52,944 nt of DNA from Clostridium sp. (GCF_018372875.1 NZ_JAHAIF010000018.1:1-52944); one strand, 5' to 3'; positions 43,107 through 52,268 are shown, numbered from the stretch's first letter. The notes: a model not told the origin generated them from the sequence alone. Translations and numbers: made by a program.

Positions 43107-43424
43107 ATGAAAGAGTTAATAGAAAATACCCTTAAATCAGTAGGAATAGAGGTTAATTTTCTTGAAAGAGTAGGAAATGAATATCCTCAATTAGTTTATA
43201 CCTTCAATGAATATCCAAATAGTTCTGGTGACAATAGAGAAGAAACTGCTCTATATGATATATATTTAAATTTATATATTGAGAGTGATATTGATAGCAC
43301 TGTAAATAAAATTAAATCAGAATTAGAAAAAGCACATTTTAAGAAGGTAATAATTAATAGTCCTATAAAGTTTGAGGGAGTTAATTATTATCAAATAACT
43401 ATGAATTACAAAAAGATAATGTAA
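43107..43424 (+). CDS. Tail terminator-like protein
   Basis: A 105-residue protein whose order and composition fit the tail terminator (HK97 gp11 or lambda gpU position). PQLVYTFNEYPNSSGDNREE and the later YDIYLNLYIESDI match the usual beta strands. It would cap the tail tube when the tape measure length is reached. GAGGTGATATAAGC precedes the ATG. Identification rests partly on gene order. Confidence 0.72.
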   Translation: MKELIENTLKSVGIEVNFLERVGNEYPQLVYTFNEYPNSSGDNREETALYDIYLNLYIESDIDSTVNKIKSELEKAHFKKVIINSPIKFEGVNYYQITMNYKKIM

Positions 43425-43437
43425 GGAGGAATTATAA

Positions 43438-44067
43438 ATGGCTAGAGAAGAAGGAATTAGCAGAATAACTATGTGGCCACTTGAAACGGATAAGGTTGGG
43501 TCTAAGCCGACTTACGGAGAGAAGTTTCTACTACCATGGGCGGTGAATTTTGAAACAGAGGATGAGTACAGAGAAGGTCAATATTATGGAGATAATATTG
43601 TAGAACAAAGTAAGAAATCTATATCAAAAGTAACTGTAGATATGGAAGTATCATCAGATACTCCACCATCATTAGATGCAAAAATCACAGGTAAAGGATA
43701 TAAAGGTGGGATGGCCTATAAAAATATTGGAGATAAAACTCCAGCCTATGCAGTAGGATATGAAATCCTAATGAGTGATGGAAATATTAGAAGAAGAATT
43801 ATTTACAATGTTGGCTTTACGAGAAATTCTCATACCAATAAGACTATTGAGGATGAAGCTGAAGGACAAACATATACTTATTCAGGAGTTGGGTTGCCAC
43901 TTGCATCTACTGGAGATGTAGAAGCAATAATAGATTTGGCTGAAATAGAAGCAACATCATCTGAAGAAGAAAAAACATGGTTAAAAGAAAGATGGGATAA
44001 ATTCTTTGAGTCCCCTGTATTGCCAGAAGAGTATACCCCTTCAGTTGTAGCTGCTAAAAATAAATAG
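43438..44067 (+). CDS. Major tail protein
   Basis: A 209-residue tail tube protein of the phi13/HK97-type family. TMWPLETDKVGSKPTYG, YGDNIVEQSKKSISKVTVDM and YAVGYEILMSDGNIRRRIIY are typical, and GQTYTYSGVGLPLAS is near the C-terminus. Hexamers stack around the tape measure to form the non-contractile tube. AAGGAGG precedes the ATG. A terminator-like hairpin follows within 10 bases of the stop, as commonly seen after abundant tube genes. Confidence 0.88.
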   Translation: MAREEGISRITMWPLETDKVGSKPTYGEKFLLPWAVNFETEDEYREGQYYGDNIVEQSKKSISKVTVDMEVSSDTPPSLDAKITGKGYKGGMAYKNIGDKTPAYAVGYEILMSDGNIRRRIIYNVGFTRNSHTNKTIEDEAEGQTYTYSGVGLPLASTGDVEAIIDLAEIEATSSEEEKTWLKERWDKFFESPVLPEEYTPSVVAAKNK

Positions 44068-44074
44068 ATAATTT

Positions 44075-44099
44075 AAAAGGGAGTAATTCTCCCTTTTTT
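44075..44099 (+). terminator. Terminator-like hairpin after major tail gene
   Basis: AAAAGGGAG (44075-44083) pairs perfectly with CTCCCTTTT (44089-44097) around TAATT, and further T follow. It probably gives partial termination before the chaperone and tape measure genes. Confidence 0.8.
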
Positions 44100-44113
44100 G
44101 ATTAGGAGGAATT

Positions 44114-44449
44114 ATGGAAGTAATTAATTTAAGTAAAAAAGTTGTAAAGCCAATACTTTTAAACGGATTAGAATGTATTTGTGTTCTAGATAACACTACA
44201 ATAGATCATTACCAAAGAGTAAATAAAATTGGATTTTTAAAAGGCCTAGAGTTAATGGAGAAAAATGAAATTAAGGGTGTTAAAAAGCTTATAGGAAGTA
44301 TTGTAAGAGAGAAAAAGACTGGTAGAATTCTTGGAGAAAAACACTTTAACCAGTTTAATGATTTAGAAATAGTTGCTGCTTTTACACCAGTGATAAAAGA
44401 GTTATTACCTAATTTACCAGAACCTAAAGAGGAAAGTGAAAAAAAGTAG
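44114..44449 (+). CDS. Tail assembly chaperone, gpG-like
   Basis: A 111-residue protein that lies between the major tail and tape measure genes, as lambda gpG. It contains a helical core and ends in ESEKK. Just before the stop the mRNA reads A-AAA-AAG (44440-44446), a classical -1 slippery heptamer, so some ribosomes will continue into the overlapping T frame. The chaperone coats the tape measure protein during tail assembly and does not appear in the virion. TTAGGAGG precedes the ATG. Confidence 0.85.
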   Translation: MEVINLSKKVVKPILLNGLECICVLDNTTIDHYQRVNKIGFLKGLELMEKNEIKGVKKLIGSIVREKKTGRILGEKHFNQFNDLEIVAAFTPVIKELLPNLPEPKEESEKK

Positions 44450-44718
44450 ATAAGGATAGTAATGGATATATAGATATAGACAATTTATATTATCTATCTA
44501 GAACTATCCTAAGTTGGGATGATGAAACTTTTTGGAAAAGCTCACCAAGATTTTTATTTAAGCAACTGGATCTATTTGCTCAATACAATAAACCTTCTAA
44601 AAAATCTAACGTGAAGAAAAGTGGAACATATGAAGAAAGGATTGTAAAAGAAAATAGACAAAAGCTCAAGGTTATGAGTTCAGAGGAGGTGAGAAAATGG
44701 CAGATGAAAAAGTATTAG
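44440..44718 (+). CDS. gpGT frameshift extension (T domain)
   Basis: The -1 frame from the slippery heptamer A-AAA-AAG (44440-44446) stays open to TAG at 44716-44718 and gives about 90 extra residues. They include the T-domain-like LSRTILSWDDETFWKSSPRF and a basic tail. It has no start codon with a binding site, so it is reached by frameshifting to give a fused gpGT of about 200 residues. The end overlaps the tape measure start. This G/GT arrangement is conserved in long-tailed phages. Confidence 0.85.
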   Translation, partial: KKVDKDSNGYIDIDNLYYLSRTILSWDDETFWKSSPRFLFKQLDLFAQYNKPSKKSNVKKSGTYEERIVKENRQKLKVMSSEEVRKWQMKKY

Positions 44719-47474
44719 CAGTCAAATTAGCTTTTAAAGCTGGTGGATACAAGCAAGAAATAAAGGCTATAAACCAGAACACGAAAGTTCTTAAATCTGA
44801 ATTTGATAAAGCAAAAGCAGGGTCAGAGGATTTTGAAAATTCCCTTGAAGGGCAAAAAGCAAAGCTAAAGCTTGTAGCAGGAGAACTTCAAAATTCTAAA
44901 GAAAAGCTTAATATATACAATACTCAAATGAAGAAGTGTAAGGATACATTGGAGGTTGCAACAAAAGCCTTTGAAGAACAGCAAAAAGAAGTTGAGTCCC
45001 TTAAGAATCAGATAAAGGATTATTCTTCAGCATACGGAGCTACATCTCCAGTAGTGAAGAAACTTGAACAAAACTTAAAAGATGCAGAAAAAGCACTTGA
45101 GAGTAAAAGAAGAGCTGTAATAAATGCCGATAGCAGCTTAACAGGAATGAAAATTACTATAAATAAAACTGAAGCAGATATTTCAAAACTTTCTAGTGAA
45201 ATTAGAAAAATTGAAGGGGAAATTAGTGAGTTTGGGAAGGAAGCAAGCTATAGCGAGAAAGTTTTAGATAGTTTTAAAGAAAATATTGAAGGTACAACAG
45301 ATGAAGTAATACAATTTGGAGCTCATATGTCAGAACTTGGACAAGGCGTAATGGATGTGGGTGAAAAGGTTGGAGAAACCGGTAAAAAAATTCTAGATTC
45401 ATTTGGTGGTGCAATTGAGAAAGCTGATTCTTTTAACTCAAGTATGAATGATTTAAGAGCTAAAACTGGTGCTGCTGCTGAAGATATGGAAGAACTCTCA
45501 AAGATAACTGAAAATGTTTATAACAATAATTTTGGTGAAAGCTTTGAAGATGCAGCTGAAGCAGTTGCAACAGTAAATAAATATCTTTGGCTTACAGGAG
45601 ATGACCTTCAAAGAGCTACTGAAAAAGCATATGGATTAAAAGATACTTTTGGATATGATATAGCTGAAAGTATAAGAAGTGTAGATATGCTTATGGATAC
45701 ATTCGGTTTAACTTCTGATGAGGCATTTAATTTAATTGTCCAAGGAGCTCAAAATGGACTTGATTTTTCAGGAGAAATGCTAGATACAATTAATGAGTAT
45801 TCAGTTCAATTTAAGAAAGCTGGACTTGATGCAGAAGATATGTTTAATATTCTTTATGATGGCTCACAACTAGGAGCATGGAACCTAGATAAGGTAGGAG
45901 ATGCTGTAAAAGAATTTAATATAAGATTAACTGATGGATCTAATACTACCAAAGAAGCATTATCAAAATTAGGTATGAATGCTGATGATGTAGCAAATAC
46001 AATGAGTCAAGGTGGAGATAAAGCAAAGGAAACTTATGATTCAATAATTAAAAAAATAGCTGAAATGGATGATGCTCAACAACAAAATTTAGTTGGAGTA
46101 GGACTATTCGGAACTATGTGGGAAGATTTAGGACCAGGAGTAATAACTGAATTAAATTTTGTAAGTGATGCATTTAATAGAACATATGAAAGTGCAGGAG
46201 AACTTAATGAAATTAAATATGATAATCTTAGTAGTGCAACAGGAAGTTTAAAAAGAACTATAGAAACAGGACTTTTAAAACCAATAGGAGAGAGTTTGTT
46301 ACCACTTTTGAATAATTTAATACCTCAAATACAAGGAGTAGTTGATAAGTTAAAGTCATGGATACAAGAAAATCCTAAGATAGCATCTGCTATTACAATT
46401 ATAATAGGTGTTATAGGAGGGTTACTTGCTATAATTGGCCCTATTATTACCACAATAGGAATGTTAGTAATATCACTTGGAGCAATGTCAACAGCATTTG
46501 CAGCAGCTGGAGGAGTAGCTGCTTTTTTTAGTGCTTCAATACTTCCTGTTATAACTGTAATTGGAGCAGTAATAGGTGTGGTTGCTACCCTTGCTATGGC
46601 AATTTACTCTAATTGGGAAGGTATTAAGCAAGCTACAATTCAATTAATAGAAACTTGCAGACCTCAATTTGAAGCTTTTAGGGATTCGTTTAATAATCTT
46701 TGGCAAGTAATAAAATCAATTTACGAAACAGTTATAAAACCTTTATTTAAAATGATAGGTCAAGTAATTCAATATTGTATAGAATTTGTTACACCAATTA
46801 TTCAGAGATTGCTTCCTGTATTCACAAGCGTGTTTAATGCAATAAGTAGTTTCTGGAATAGCATAGGAAAGCCTGTCTTTAGTGCTATTATAAGTATCAT
46901 ACAAACTATAGGTAAGGTAGTTAAGCCAATATTTGATACTTTTAAGGATGTAATTTGTGGAGCTATGGATGCAGTATTGAAGCCTATTCAATGGGTAATA
47001 GATAAATTATCCGAATTATTTGGATGGATAGGTGATGTTGGAAGTAAAATAGGAGGATTTTTAGATAAGATAAATCCTTTTAAATCTATAGATATAAACA
47101 CAAACATAAATCCTAATAGTGAGGAGTTAGCTGGAGTTGCAAGGAGTAAATCAATATTAACTAATACCGCTTTAAGTGGAGCTTACTACCAACCACAAAC
47201 TAGATCAAGCAAAAATATAGGAACGATGATTCAGAGTTCTAATGCTTTTTCAAAGGCTATAGGAGGAAATGATAAATTTGATTCAAATAATATATCAAGC
47301 TTTAACATAAAGCCAATGGAAGATATGTTTAGAAAGATGATAGAGTTGCTTTCAGTTCAAAATAGTTTAATAGAAAAGAATAAGCCAGTATTCAATTTAG
47401 ATGGTGAGGAATTATCAAATAAGCTAGACACGATAAATGGTACAAATATGATGTTATATGGGAGGTTTAACTAA
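44697..47474 (+). CDS. Tail tape measure protein
   Basis: A 925-residue protein. The first 200 residues are coiled coil. Residues about 220-560 form a conserved domain (for example FGESFEDAAEAVATVNKYLW and WNLDKVGDAVKEFNIRL), and residues about 560-640 are hydrophobic, with glycine-rich membrane-like segments such as ITIIIGVIGGLLAIIGPII. Its length sets tail length; with the usual 0.15 nm per residue it predicts a tail near 140 nm. It would assist DNA passage through the membrane. GAGGAGGTG precedes the ATG. Confidence 0.93.
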   Translation: MADEKVLAVKLAFKAGGYKQEIKAINQNTKVLKSEFDKAKAGSEDFENSLEGQKAKLKLVAGELQNSKEKLNIYNTQMKKCKDTLEVATKAFEEQQKEVESLKNQIKDYSSAYGATSPVVKKLEQNLKDAEKALESKRRAVINADSSLTGMKITINKTEADISKLSSEIRKIEGEISEFGKEASYSEKVLDSFKENIEGTTDEVIQFGAHMSELGQGVMDVGEKVGETGKKILDSFGGAIEKADSFNSSMNDLRAKTGAAAEDMEELSKITENVYNNNFGESFEDAAEAVATVNKYLWLTGDDLQRATEKAYGLKDTFGYDIAESIRSVDMLMDTFGLTSDEAFNLIVQGAQNGLDFSGEMLDTINEYSVQFKKAGLDAEDMFNILYDGSQLGAWNLDKVGDAVKEFNIRLTDGSNTTKEALSKLGMNADDVANTMSQGGDKAKETYDSIIKKIAEMDDAQQQNLVGVGLFGTMWEDLGPGVITELNFVSDAFNRTYESAGELNEIKYDNLSSATGSLKRTIETGLLKPIGESLLPLLNNLIPQIQGVVDKLKSWIQENPKIASAITIIIGVIGGLLAIIGPIITTIGMLVISLGAMSTAFAAAGGVAAFFSASILPVITVIGAVIGVVATLAMAIYSNWEGIKQATIQLIETCRPQFEAFRDSFNNLWQVIKSIYETVIKPLFKMIGQVIQYCIEFVTPIIQRLLPVFTSVFNAISSFWNSIGKPVFSAIISIIQTIGKVVKPIFDTFKDVICGAMDAVLKPIQWVIDKLSELFGWIGDVGSKIGGFLDKINPFKSIDINTNINPNSEELAGVARSKSILTNTALSGAYYQPQTRSSKNIGTMIQSSNAFSKAIGGNDKFDSNNISSFNIKPMEDMFRKMIELLSVQNSLIEKNKPVFNLDGEELSNKLDTINGTNMMLYGRFN

Positions 47475-47476
47475 GA

Positions 47477-48184
47477 ATGATAGGACAATTTAAATTCGCA
47501 GACAAAAAAAGTTATGATGATTTTAAGTTACTATTGTACAAAGTTGAGGTTGAACAACCGACACCTAATATATTAAAAGTATCAGTACCATTTATGAACG
47601 GAAGTTATGATATGTCAGAGTTATATGGTGAAAGTTCATATCCTGATAGGGTAGTGTCAATAGGGGTAGAGTTTGAATATTTTAATGATCTAAGAAGAGA
47701 AAAGTTAAACTTATTATATGATGAAGTTATAATGTGGTTAAGGTCATCTATAAATGAAAAATTAGAAATTGATTTCCAATACGGATATTTTGTAGGAAGG
47801 GCTCAAGAAATAAGTTCCTTAGAAGTATTTGAGATGACTGGAAGAATTGAAATTAAATTTATATGTTATCCATTTAGATATGGAAAATATGAAGAAGGAA
47901 ATGATATATGGGATACCTTTAATTTTATAAATGGAATTAGCCAAAATACAGATTTTAGTATCAATGGTATTAAGGAGATATTATTGATAAATCCTAGCAT
48001 AGCATCAATAGTTCCAGAAGTTGAAACAACTAGTGATATTGAGGTGATTAAAGGAGAAAATATTTATTTATTCAAGCCTGGAGTGACTAAGGATTATAGA
48101 TTTATGCTGAATAAAGGAGAAAATAGACTTACTTTAAAAGGTGATGGTGAAATAAGGTTTAAATTTAGAAGAGAGGTGCTTTAA
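47477..48184 (+). CDS. Distal tail protein (Dit-like)
   Basis: A 235-residue protein directly after the tape measure gene. VSVPFMNGSYDMSELYGESS and YPDRVVSIGVEFEYF are typical of the N-terminal belt domain, and IEIKFICYPFRYGKYE of the sequence joining it to the galectin-like part. Dit hexamers form the hub of the siphovirus tail tip. Position before the tail endopeptidase gene supports the call. No strong GGAGG; GGGAGG in the end of the previous gene may serve. Confidence 0.85.
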   Translation: MIGQFKFADKKSYDDFKLLLYKVEVEQPTPNILKVSVPFMNGSYDMSELYGESSYPDRVVSIGVEFEYFNDLRREKLNLLYDEVIMWLRSSINEKLEIDFQYGYFVGRAQEISSLEVFEMTGRIEIKFICYPFRYGKYEEGNDIWDTFNFINGISQNTDFSINGIKEILLINPSIASIVPEVETTSDIEVIKGENIYLFKPGVTKDYRFMLNKGENRLTLKGDGEIRFKFRREVL

Positions 48185-48185
48185 T

Positions 48186-49454
48186 TTGTATGAGGTAAAT
48201 TTGATAAATGATGAAGATATAACATTAATTAATTCATCTACAATTACATATGGAGCACCTAGATTATTAGCTGGTAAAGTTAATTTAGGTATAAATACTA
48301 TAGATAGTTTTTCATTTAATATAAGTCCGTATAATCCTGGATATAATAAGTTGTTTCCATACAAGAGCAAAATAGAGGTAATACAGAAGTTAAAAGGCGT
48401 TGAAAAGCTAATATTTAAAGGGAGAGTATTACTTCCCACTAACAATATGGATTCAAGTGGCAACTTTTCTAAAAAGGTAGTTTGTGAGAGTGAATTAGCT
48501 TATTTATTAGATAGCACACAAACTTATGGAGAATATCACAATATATCAGTAAAAGACTTTTTAAAGATCATAATTGATAATCACAATAAAAAGCAACCTG
48601 ATAAAAAATTCGTTGTTGGTGAAGTAACTGTAAAAGATAATAATGATTCTTTATATAGGTATCTAGGATACGATAAAACACTTGATACAATTAAGGAAAA
48701 GCTTATAAATATTTTAGGTGGGGAGCTAAGAATAAGATATGAGGGTGATATAAGATATCTTGATTATTTAGAGATAATAGGGGAAAAGAAGCCAACAGAG
48801 ATTAGGCTATCTAAAAATATGATTACAATAGAACAAGAGAAAGACCCAACAAGTATTAAGAATAGAATAACTCCTTTAGGAAGTAAAAAAGAGGATACTG
48901 AAGAGAGATTAACTATTGCAAGTGTTAATAATGGAGTTACTTGGGTTGATGATATTGAGAGTCAAAAAGAATTTGGAATTTTAGAAGATAGTATAATATT
49001 TGATGATGTTAATACTCCATCTGTTCTGAAAGATAGAGGACTAAAGAAGTTAGAGGAATTAAATAAAATAAAAAAGAAACATAAACTATCTATTGTAGAT
49101 TTAGCTTTGATAGGAATAGATAAATATAATATTGATATTTACAACTATTATAGAGTTATTAATCAAGTTATGGGAATAGATGAATATTTAAGGGTTATAG
49201 AGCAGAGTATTGATATATTAGCTCCTCAATCATCTACTATAACTATAGGAGATAAGTTTGAAGATATAAAGAGATATCAGAACGATATTAGCCAGAGAGC
49301 AGTCAATAACGTTAAAAATTTATCTGAGAATATTTCTAGAACAAATAATAAGGTAAATTCATTAAAAAATGATGTTGTAGACGTTGATAATCATACAAAA
49401 TTAAATGAAATTGATATAAAGAAACAGAAAAAATATATGATAATGGGGGTCTAA
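48186..49454 (+). CDS. Tail-associated endopeptidase (prophage tail family)
   Basis: A 422-residue protein of the prophage endopeptidase tail (Tal) family. NLINDEDITLINSSTITYGA, FNISPYNPGYNKLFPYKSKI and LLDSTQTYGEYHNISVKDFL are characteristic. It forms the tip below the distal tail hub and may help cross peptidoglycan. The start is TTG 48186 after GAGGTGC, one base from the previous stop. The C-terminal third (about residue 360 onward) is coiled coil. Confidence 0.85.
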   Translation: MYEVNLINDEDITLINSSTITYGAPRLLAGKVNLGINTIDSFSFNISPYNPGYNKLFPYKSKIEVIQKLKGVEKLIFKGRVLLPTNNMDSSGNFSKKVVCESELAYLLDSTQTYGEYHNISVKDFLKIIIDNHNKKQPDKKFVVGEVTVKDNNDSLYRYLGYDKTLDTIKEKLINILGGELRIRYEGDIRYLDYLEIIGEKKPTEIRLSKNMITIEQEKDPTSIKNRITPLGSKKEDTEERLTIASVNNGVTWVDDIESQKEFGILEDSIIFDDVNTPSVLKDRGLKKLEELNKIKKKHKLSIVDLALIGIDKYNIDIYNYYRVINQVMGIDEYLRVIEQSIDILAPQSSTITIGDKFEDIKRYQNDISQRAVNNVKNLSENISRTNNKVNSLKNDVVDVDNHTKLNEIDIKKQKKYMIMGV

Positions 49455-49456
49455 AA

Positions 49457-49735
49457 ATGGATGAGATAGCTAGGTTATATACAGGAAACATAACTAGTGA
49501 AGAAAAATTAATAGATTCTACCAATGGAGTAGTATTAAAAACAATACTAATTGGAAATAGAAATGAGGAAAAAGCAACAGTGTCTATAAATATAGATGGT
49601 GCTGCTTTTTATTTTGACATTGATCCAAGCAAAACATTGATTATAGATAATCCAATAGTATGCAATATTTTAAAAGCAAGTTCAAATGTGAATATATATA
49701 TCCACATAAGTGGCATTAGACTAGGGGAGGTGTAG
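49457..49735 (+). CDS. Small tail-tip-region protein, unknown
   Basis: A 92-residue, beta-rich protein (IARLYTGNITSEEKLIDST, then AFYFDIDPSKTLIIDNP). I do not recognise its family. Its place two bases after the endopeptidase gene and one base before the baseplate-like gene suggests a tail tip or receptor-binding accessory. A GGGGGTC stretch precedes the ATG as binding site. Confidence 0.65.
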   Translation: MDEIARLYTGNITSEEKLIDSTNGVVLKTILIGNRNEEKATVSINIDGAAFYFDIDPSKTLIIDNPIVCNILKASSNVNIYIHISGIRLGEV

Positions 49736-49736
49736 T

Positions 49737-50183
49737 ATGGCAAACATAAGTGGCATATTAGAAAAAATACGGGAAGCTATTTATGGAAAAGAAGTAAGAG
49801 GAAGCCTAGCAGATGGACTAGAGGCGATTAATAATGAAACCATTGCTGCAACTAATCTAAGTAACAGAACAAAAGAAAGACAAGACTTACTGGATAATAA
49901 GTTTGATGAACAAATAAAAAATATGACATTACAAGATCCTTCTAGTGCTGAAATAGTAGATGCGAGGACAAAAGAAGATGGAACTGCTTTTGAAACTTTA
50001 GGTAAAAGAATAAATAGTATTGATTTATCTTTAGGAGAAAAGTCAAACATAATTGTTTGTGAAGAAATTCCATCAGTAAAGAAGGAAAATACATTTTATT
50101 TTAAGGTTACTGAGAAGCAGAGTGTAAGTGGTGGAAATCAGAACATAAAAGTATCACCTAATATGGGGATAAAAATAGTTTAA
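49737..50183 (+). CDS. Baseplate/tail-fibre protein with BppU-like N-terminus
   Basis: A 148-residue protein. EKIREAIYGKEVRGSLADGL is a motif at the N-terminus of many siphovirus baseplate-upper and tail-fibre proteins. FDEQIKNMTLQDPSSAEIVD and GTAFETLGKRINSID are also widely shared by such fibres. The C-terminal part is short and ends KVSPNMGIKIV, similar to the end of the next protein (FFKIV). GGGGAGGTG precedes the ATG. Confidence 0.8.
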   Translation: MANISGILEKIREAIYGKEVRGSLADGLEAINNETIAATNLSNRTKERQDLLDNKFDEQIKNMTLQDPSSAEIVDARTKEDGTAFETLGKRINSIDLSLGEKSNIIVCEEIPSVKKENTFYFKVTEKQSVSGGNQNIKVSPNMGIKIV

Positions 50184-50200
50184 GAAAGGAAGATGAAAAA

Positions 50201-50824
50201 ATGGCTGAGTTAAGAAAAGTAAGAGTTCAACTATTAAATGAAAGTACAGGTGCGGTTGAAGAAGAAGTTAATGTTTTAACATCTGCAGAGTGCGTTATTT
50301 TTGCTGATGGAGAAACATTTGAACAAAAGTTAGCAGCAGGTAAATTAACAGGACCTAAAGGAGCAACTGGGGCTCAGGGACCACAAGGAATACAAGGCCC
50401 TAAAGGCGAAACAGGAGAGCGAGGTGCAACTGGAGCAGCTGGTGCAGCAGGAGCCAAAGGTGTTTCAATGAGATTATTAGGTGCATGGTCAAATTCTACT
50501 GCTTATGTAAATAATTCAGCGTATATAGATATTGTTACATATAGTGGTAATACTTATGCTTGTAAAACTTCTAACACCGGTCAAACTCCTACAAATACAA
50601 CTTACTGGACTTTAATAGCACAAAAAGGAGCAACAGGGGCTCAAGGCGTTCAAGGACCAAAAGGTGATACTGGAGCAACTGGACCACAAGGCCCACAGGG
50701 AGCAGCAGGTGCAAAAGGTGCAACAGGAGCTCAAGGACCCAAAGGTGATCCAGGAGACACAGTAAAGGTTGGAACAAGTTTAAGTAATGCTACACAGAAG
50801 AAGCTTTTCTTTAAAATTGTTTAG
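50201..50824 (+). CDS. Collagen-like tail fibre with carbohydrate-binding-like domain
   Basis: A 207-residue protein. Residues about 48-86 and 145-186 are collagen Gly-X-Y repeats (for example GPKGATGAQGPQGIQGPKG). Between them lies a domain with GAWSNSTAYVNNSAYIDI and NTYACKTSNTGQTPTNTTYW, typical of chitin/cellulose-binding type 5/12 modules. The repeats would form a triple-helical shaft and the module would recognise cell surface glycans. AAAGGAAGATG precedes the ATG. It is probably the receptor-binding fibre or part of it. Confidence 0.87.
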   Translation: MAELRKVRVQLLNESTGAVEEEVNVLTSAECVIFADGETFEQKLAAGKLTGPKGATGAQGPQGIQGPKGETGERGATGAAGAAGAKGVSMRLLGAWSNSTAYVNNSAYIDIVTYSGNTYACKTSNTGQTPTNTTYWTLIAQKGATGAQGVQGPKGDTGATGPQGPQGAAGAKGATGAQGPKGDPGDTVKVGTSLSNATQKKLFFKIV

Positions 50825-50838
50825 GAGGAGTAGAGAAT

Positions 50839-52155
50839 ATGGCTGTAAACAAAATAGAAATACAAGATGAAAACGGAAATATATATCATCCTCATACTAC
50901 TTCTGATGTGGTTTTTAGAAAAGATGGACTCAATGTAGATCAACTTATACAAAAAGTATCAACAAGGATAGGAACATTAGAAGATAGACCATTACCCGTA
51001 CCTGTTACAGTTCCTAAATATAGATATATTAAGGTAGTATGTAAAAGCAACAATGAAACTTGGAATTTTGGAACAATATATGCCGTTCATGCTTATGATG
51101 GTGTTGCAAATATAGCTTTAAATGCAAAAGTTGAAGCTTATGGAACTGCTAGTGGAGGAAGTTTGACCAATGTTACTGATGGAAAATTGCAAAAAGATGA
51201 TGAAAACTCTTACGTTGATATTGCAACTGATACAACTCCGGACAAATTAGGTGGTGTTATAGTTGATTTAGGAGTACCTAAAGCGTTTCAAAGTGTTTTG
51301 TATCAGTTTTATGTAAAATCAGGTAGAATATACTATGGTATACAAGTCTTAGTATCAAATGATAAAGCAAACTGGACTACATTATATAATGCCAATCTAA
51401 CTGGTGATGAATCACAAACACAAACAGGAAAGATAGTTTTAGTCCCAGGGGTTTCTTCCTATTCTGCTAGATATAATAATTATATTGTAGAAAAAATAAA
51501 TGAGGAAAAGGATAATACTTTACGAATTGCAACATTTAACACTCATGGTTTAAATATAAACTTTGATGAATACACTGATTATATTTCAGAGAATAAGATT
51601 GATTTTATAGGTATACAAGAGGGAAGAAAAAATTATAATACAGACAAATTAAAAATATTTGATATTACTGAATTAATAGTGGGAGAAATGCCCTCTGGAC
51701 TTAGTAATATTATTCAAGGCAGAAAAACATTGACTGATTTTAGACTTATTCCCTTAAGAGGTGAGGCTGAAAAGAGATATCTTGTTAATTGTAAAACTAT
51801 ATATAGAGGTGAAGAAGTAAGCTTGTATACTACTCATTTATCATATTATGAACCGCAGAACAGACCTATTCAATATGAAGATATACAAAAAGTTTTAGAC
51901 GAAGATAAATGCAAATATAAAATAATTACAGGCGATTTTAACCCTTTATCTTATGATGAATATAAGCAATTAAAAGGATATATTAGTTGCCAGGGTTATA
52001 ATGATAAATATTTTAATACTTGTGACGATAATCCTGTATTGGGAATAGATAATATATTTGTAACACCTAATATTAAAATTAAAAGAGTTTTTGCATCACC
52101 AACTAGAATGGGAAGTGACCATAATATGTTAATTGCTGATTTGGAATTAACATAA
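50839..52155 (+). CDS. Tail protein with endonuclease/exonuclease/phosphatase domain
   Basis: A 438-residue protein. Residues 1-60 are a coat-attachment-like segment (NKIEIQDENGNIYHPHTTSD). Residues about 65-210 resemble a discoidin (F5/8 C) domain (NVTDGKLQKDDENSYVDIAT). Residues about 225-438 form a DNase I-like fold with the landmarks RIATFNTHG, DFIGIQEG, YTTHLSYY, IITGDFNP, IDNIFVTP and GSDHNMLIADL. Catalytic Asn, Glu, His and Asp positions are present. It may cleave a phosphoester on the cell surface or nucleic acid. GGAGGAG precedes the ATG. Confidence 0.85.
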   Translation: MAVNKIEIQDENGNIYHPHTTSDVVFRKDGLNVDQLIQKVSTRIGTLEDRPLPVPVTVPKYRYIKVVCKSNNETWNFGTIYAVHAYDGVANIALNAKVEAYGTASGGSLTNVTDGKLQKDDENSYVDIATDTTPDKLGGVIVDLGVPKAFQSVLYQFYVKSGRIYYGIQVLVSNDKANWTTLYNANLTGDESQTQTGKIVLVPGVSSYSARYNNYIVEKINEEKDNTLRIATFNTHGLNINFDEYTDYISENKIDFIGIQEGRKNYNTDKLKIFDITELIVGEMPSGLSNIIQGRKTLTDFRLIPLRGEAEKRYLVNCKTIYRGEEVSLYTTHLSYYEPQNRPIQYEDIQKVLDEDKCKYKIITGDFNPLSYDEYKQLKGYISCQGYNDKYFNTCDDNPVLGIDNIFVTPNIKIKRVFASPTRMGSDHNMLIADLELT

Positions 52156-52203
52156 AACGTATAATAGATCAAAAGCACGACATAACTTAATAAAAGATTT
52201 AAG

Positions 52204-52235
52204 AGAGATTTAGAGTAATTCTAAGTCTCTTTTTA
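52204..52235 (+). terminator. Terminator between tail and lysis genes
   Basis: AGAGATTTAGA (52204-52214) pairs with TCTAAGTCTCT (52220-52230) with one G-U, around GTAAT, followed by T residues. It ends the tail-fibre part of the late operon. Confidence 0.82.
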
Positions 52236-52268
52236 TACAAAAAATCAGAAAGGAAAGAGGTAAAAGAA

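Noticed and set aside
50340..50760. Repetitive GC-richer DNA considered as tandem-repeat element
   Set aside because: It is explained by collagen Gly-X-Y codons.
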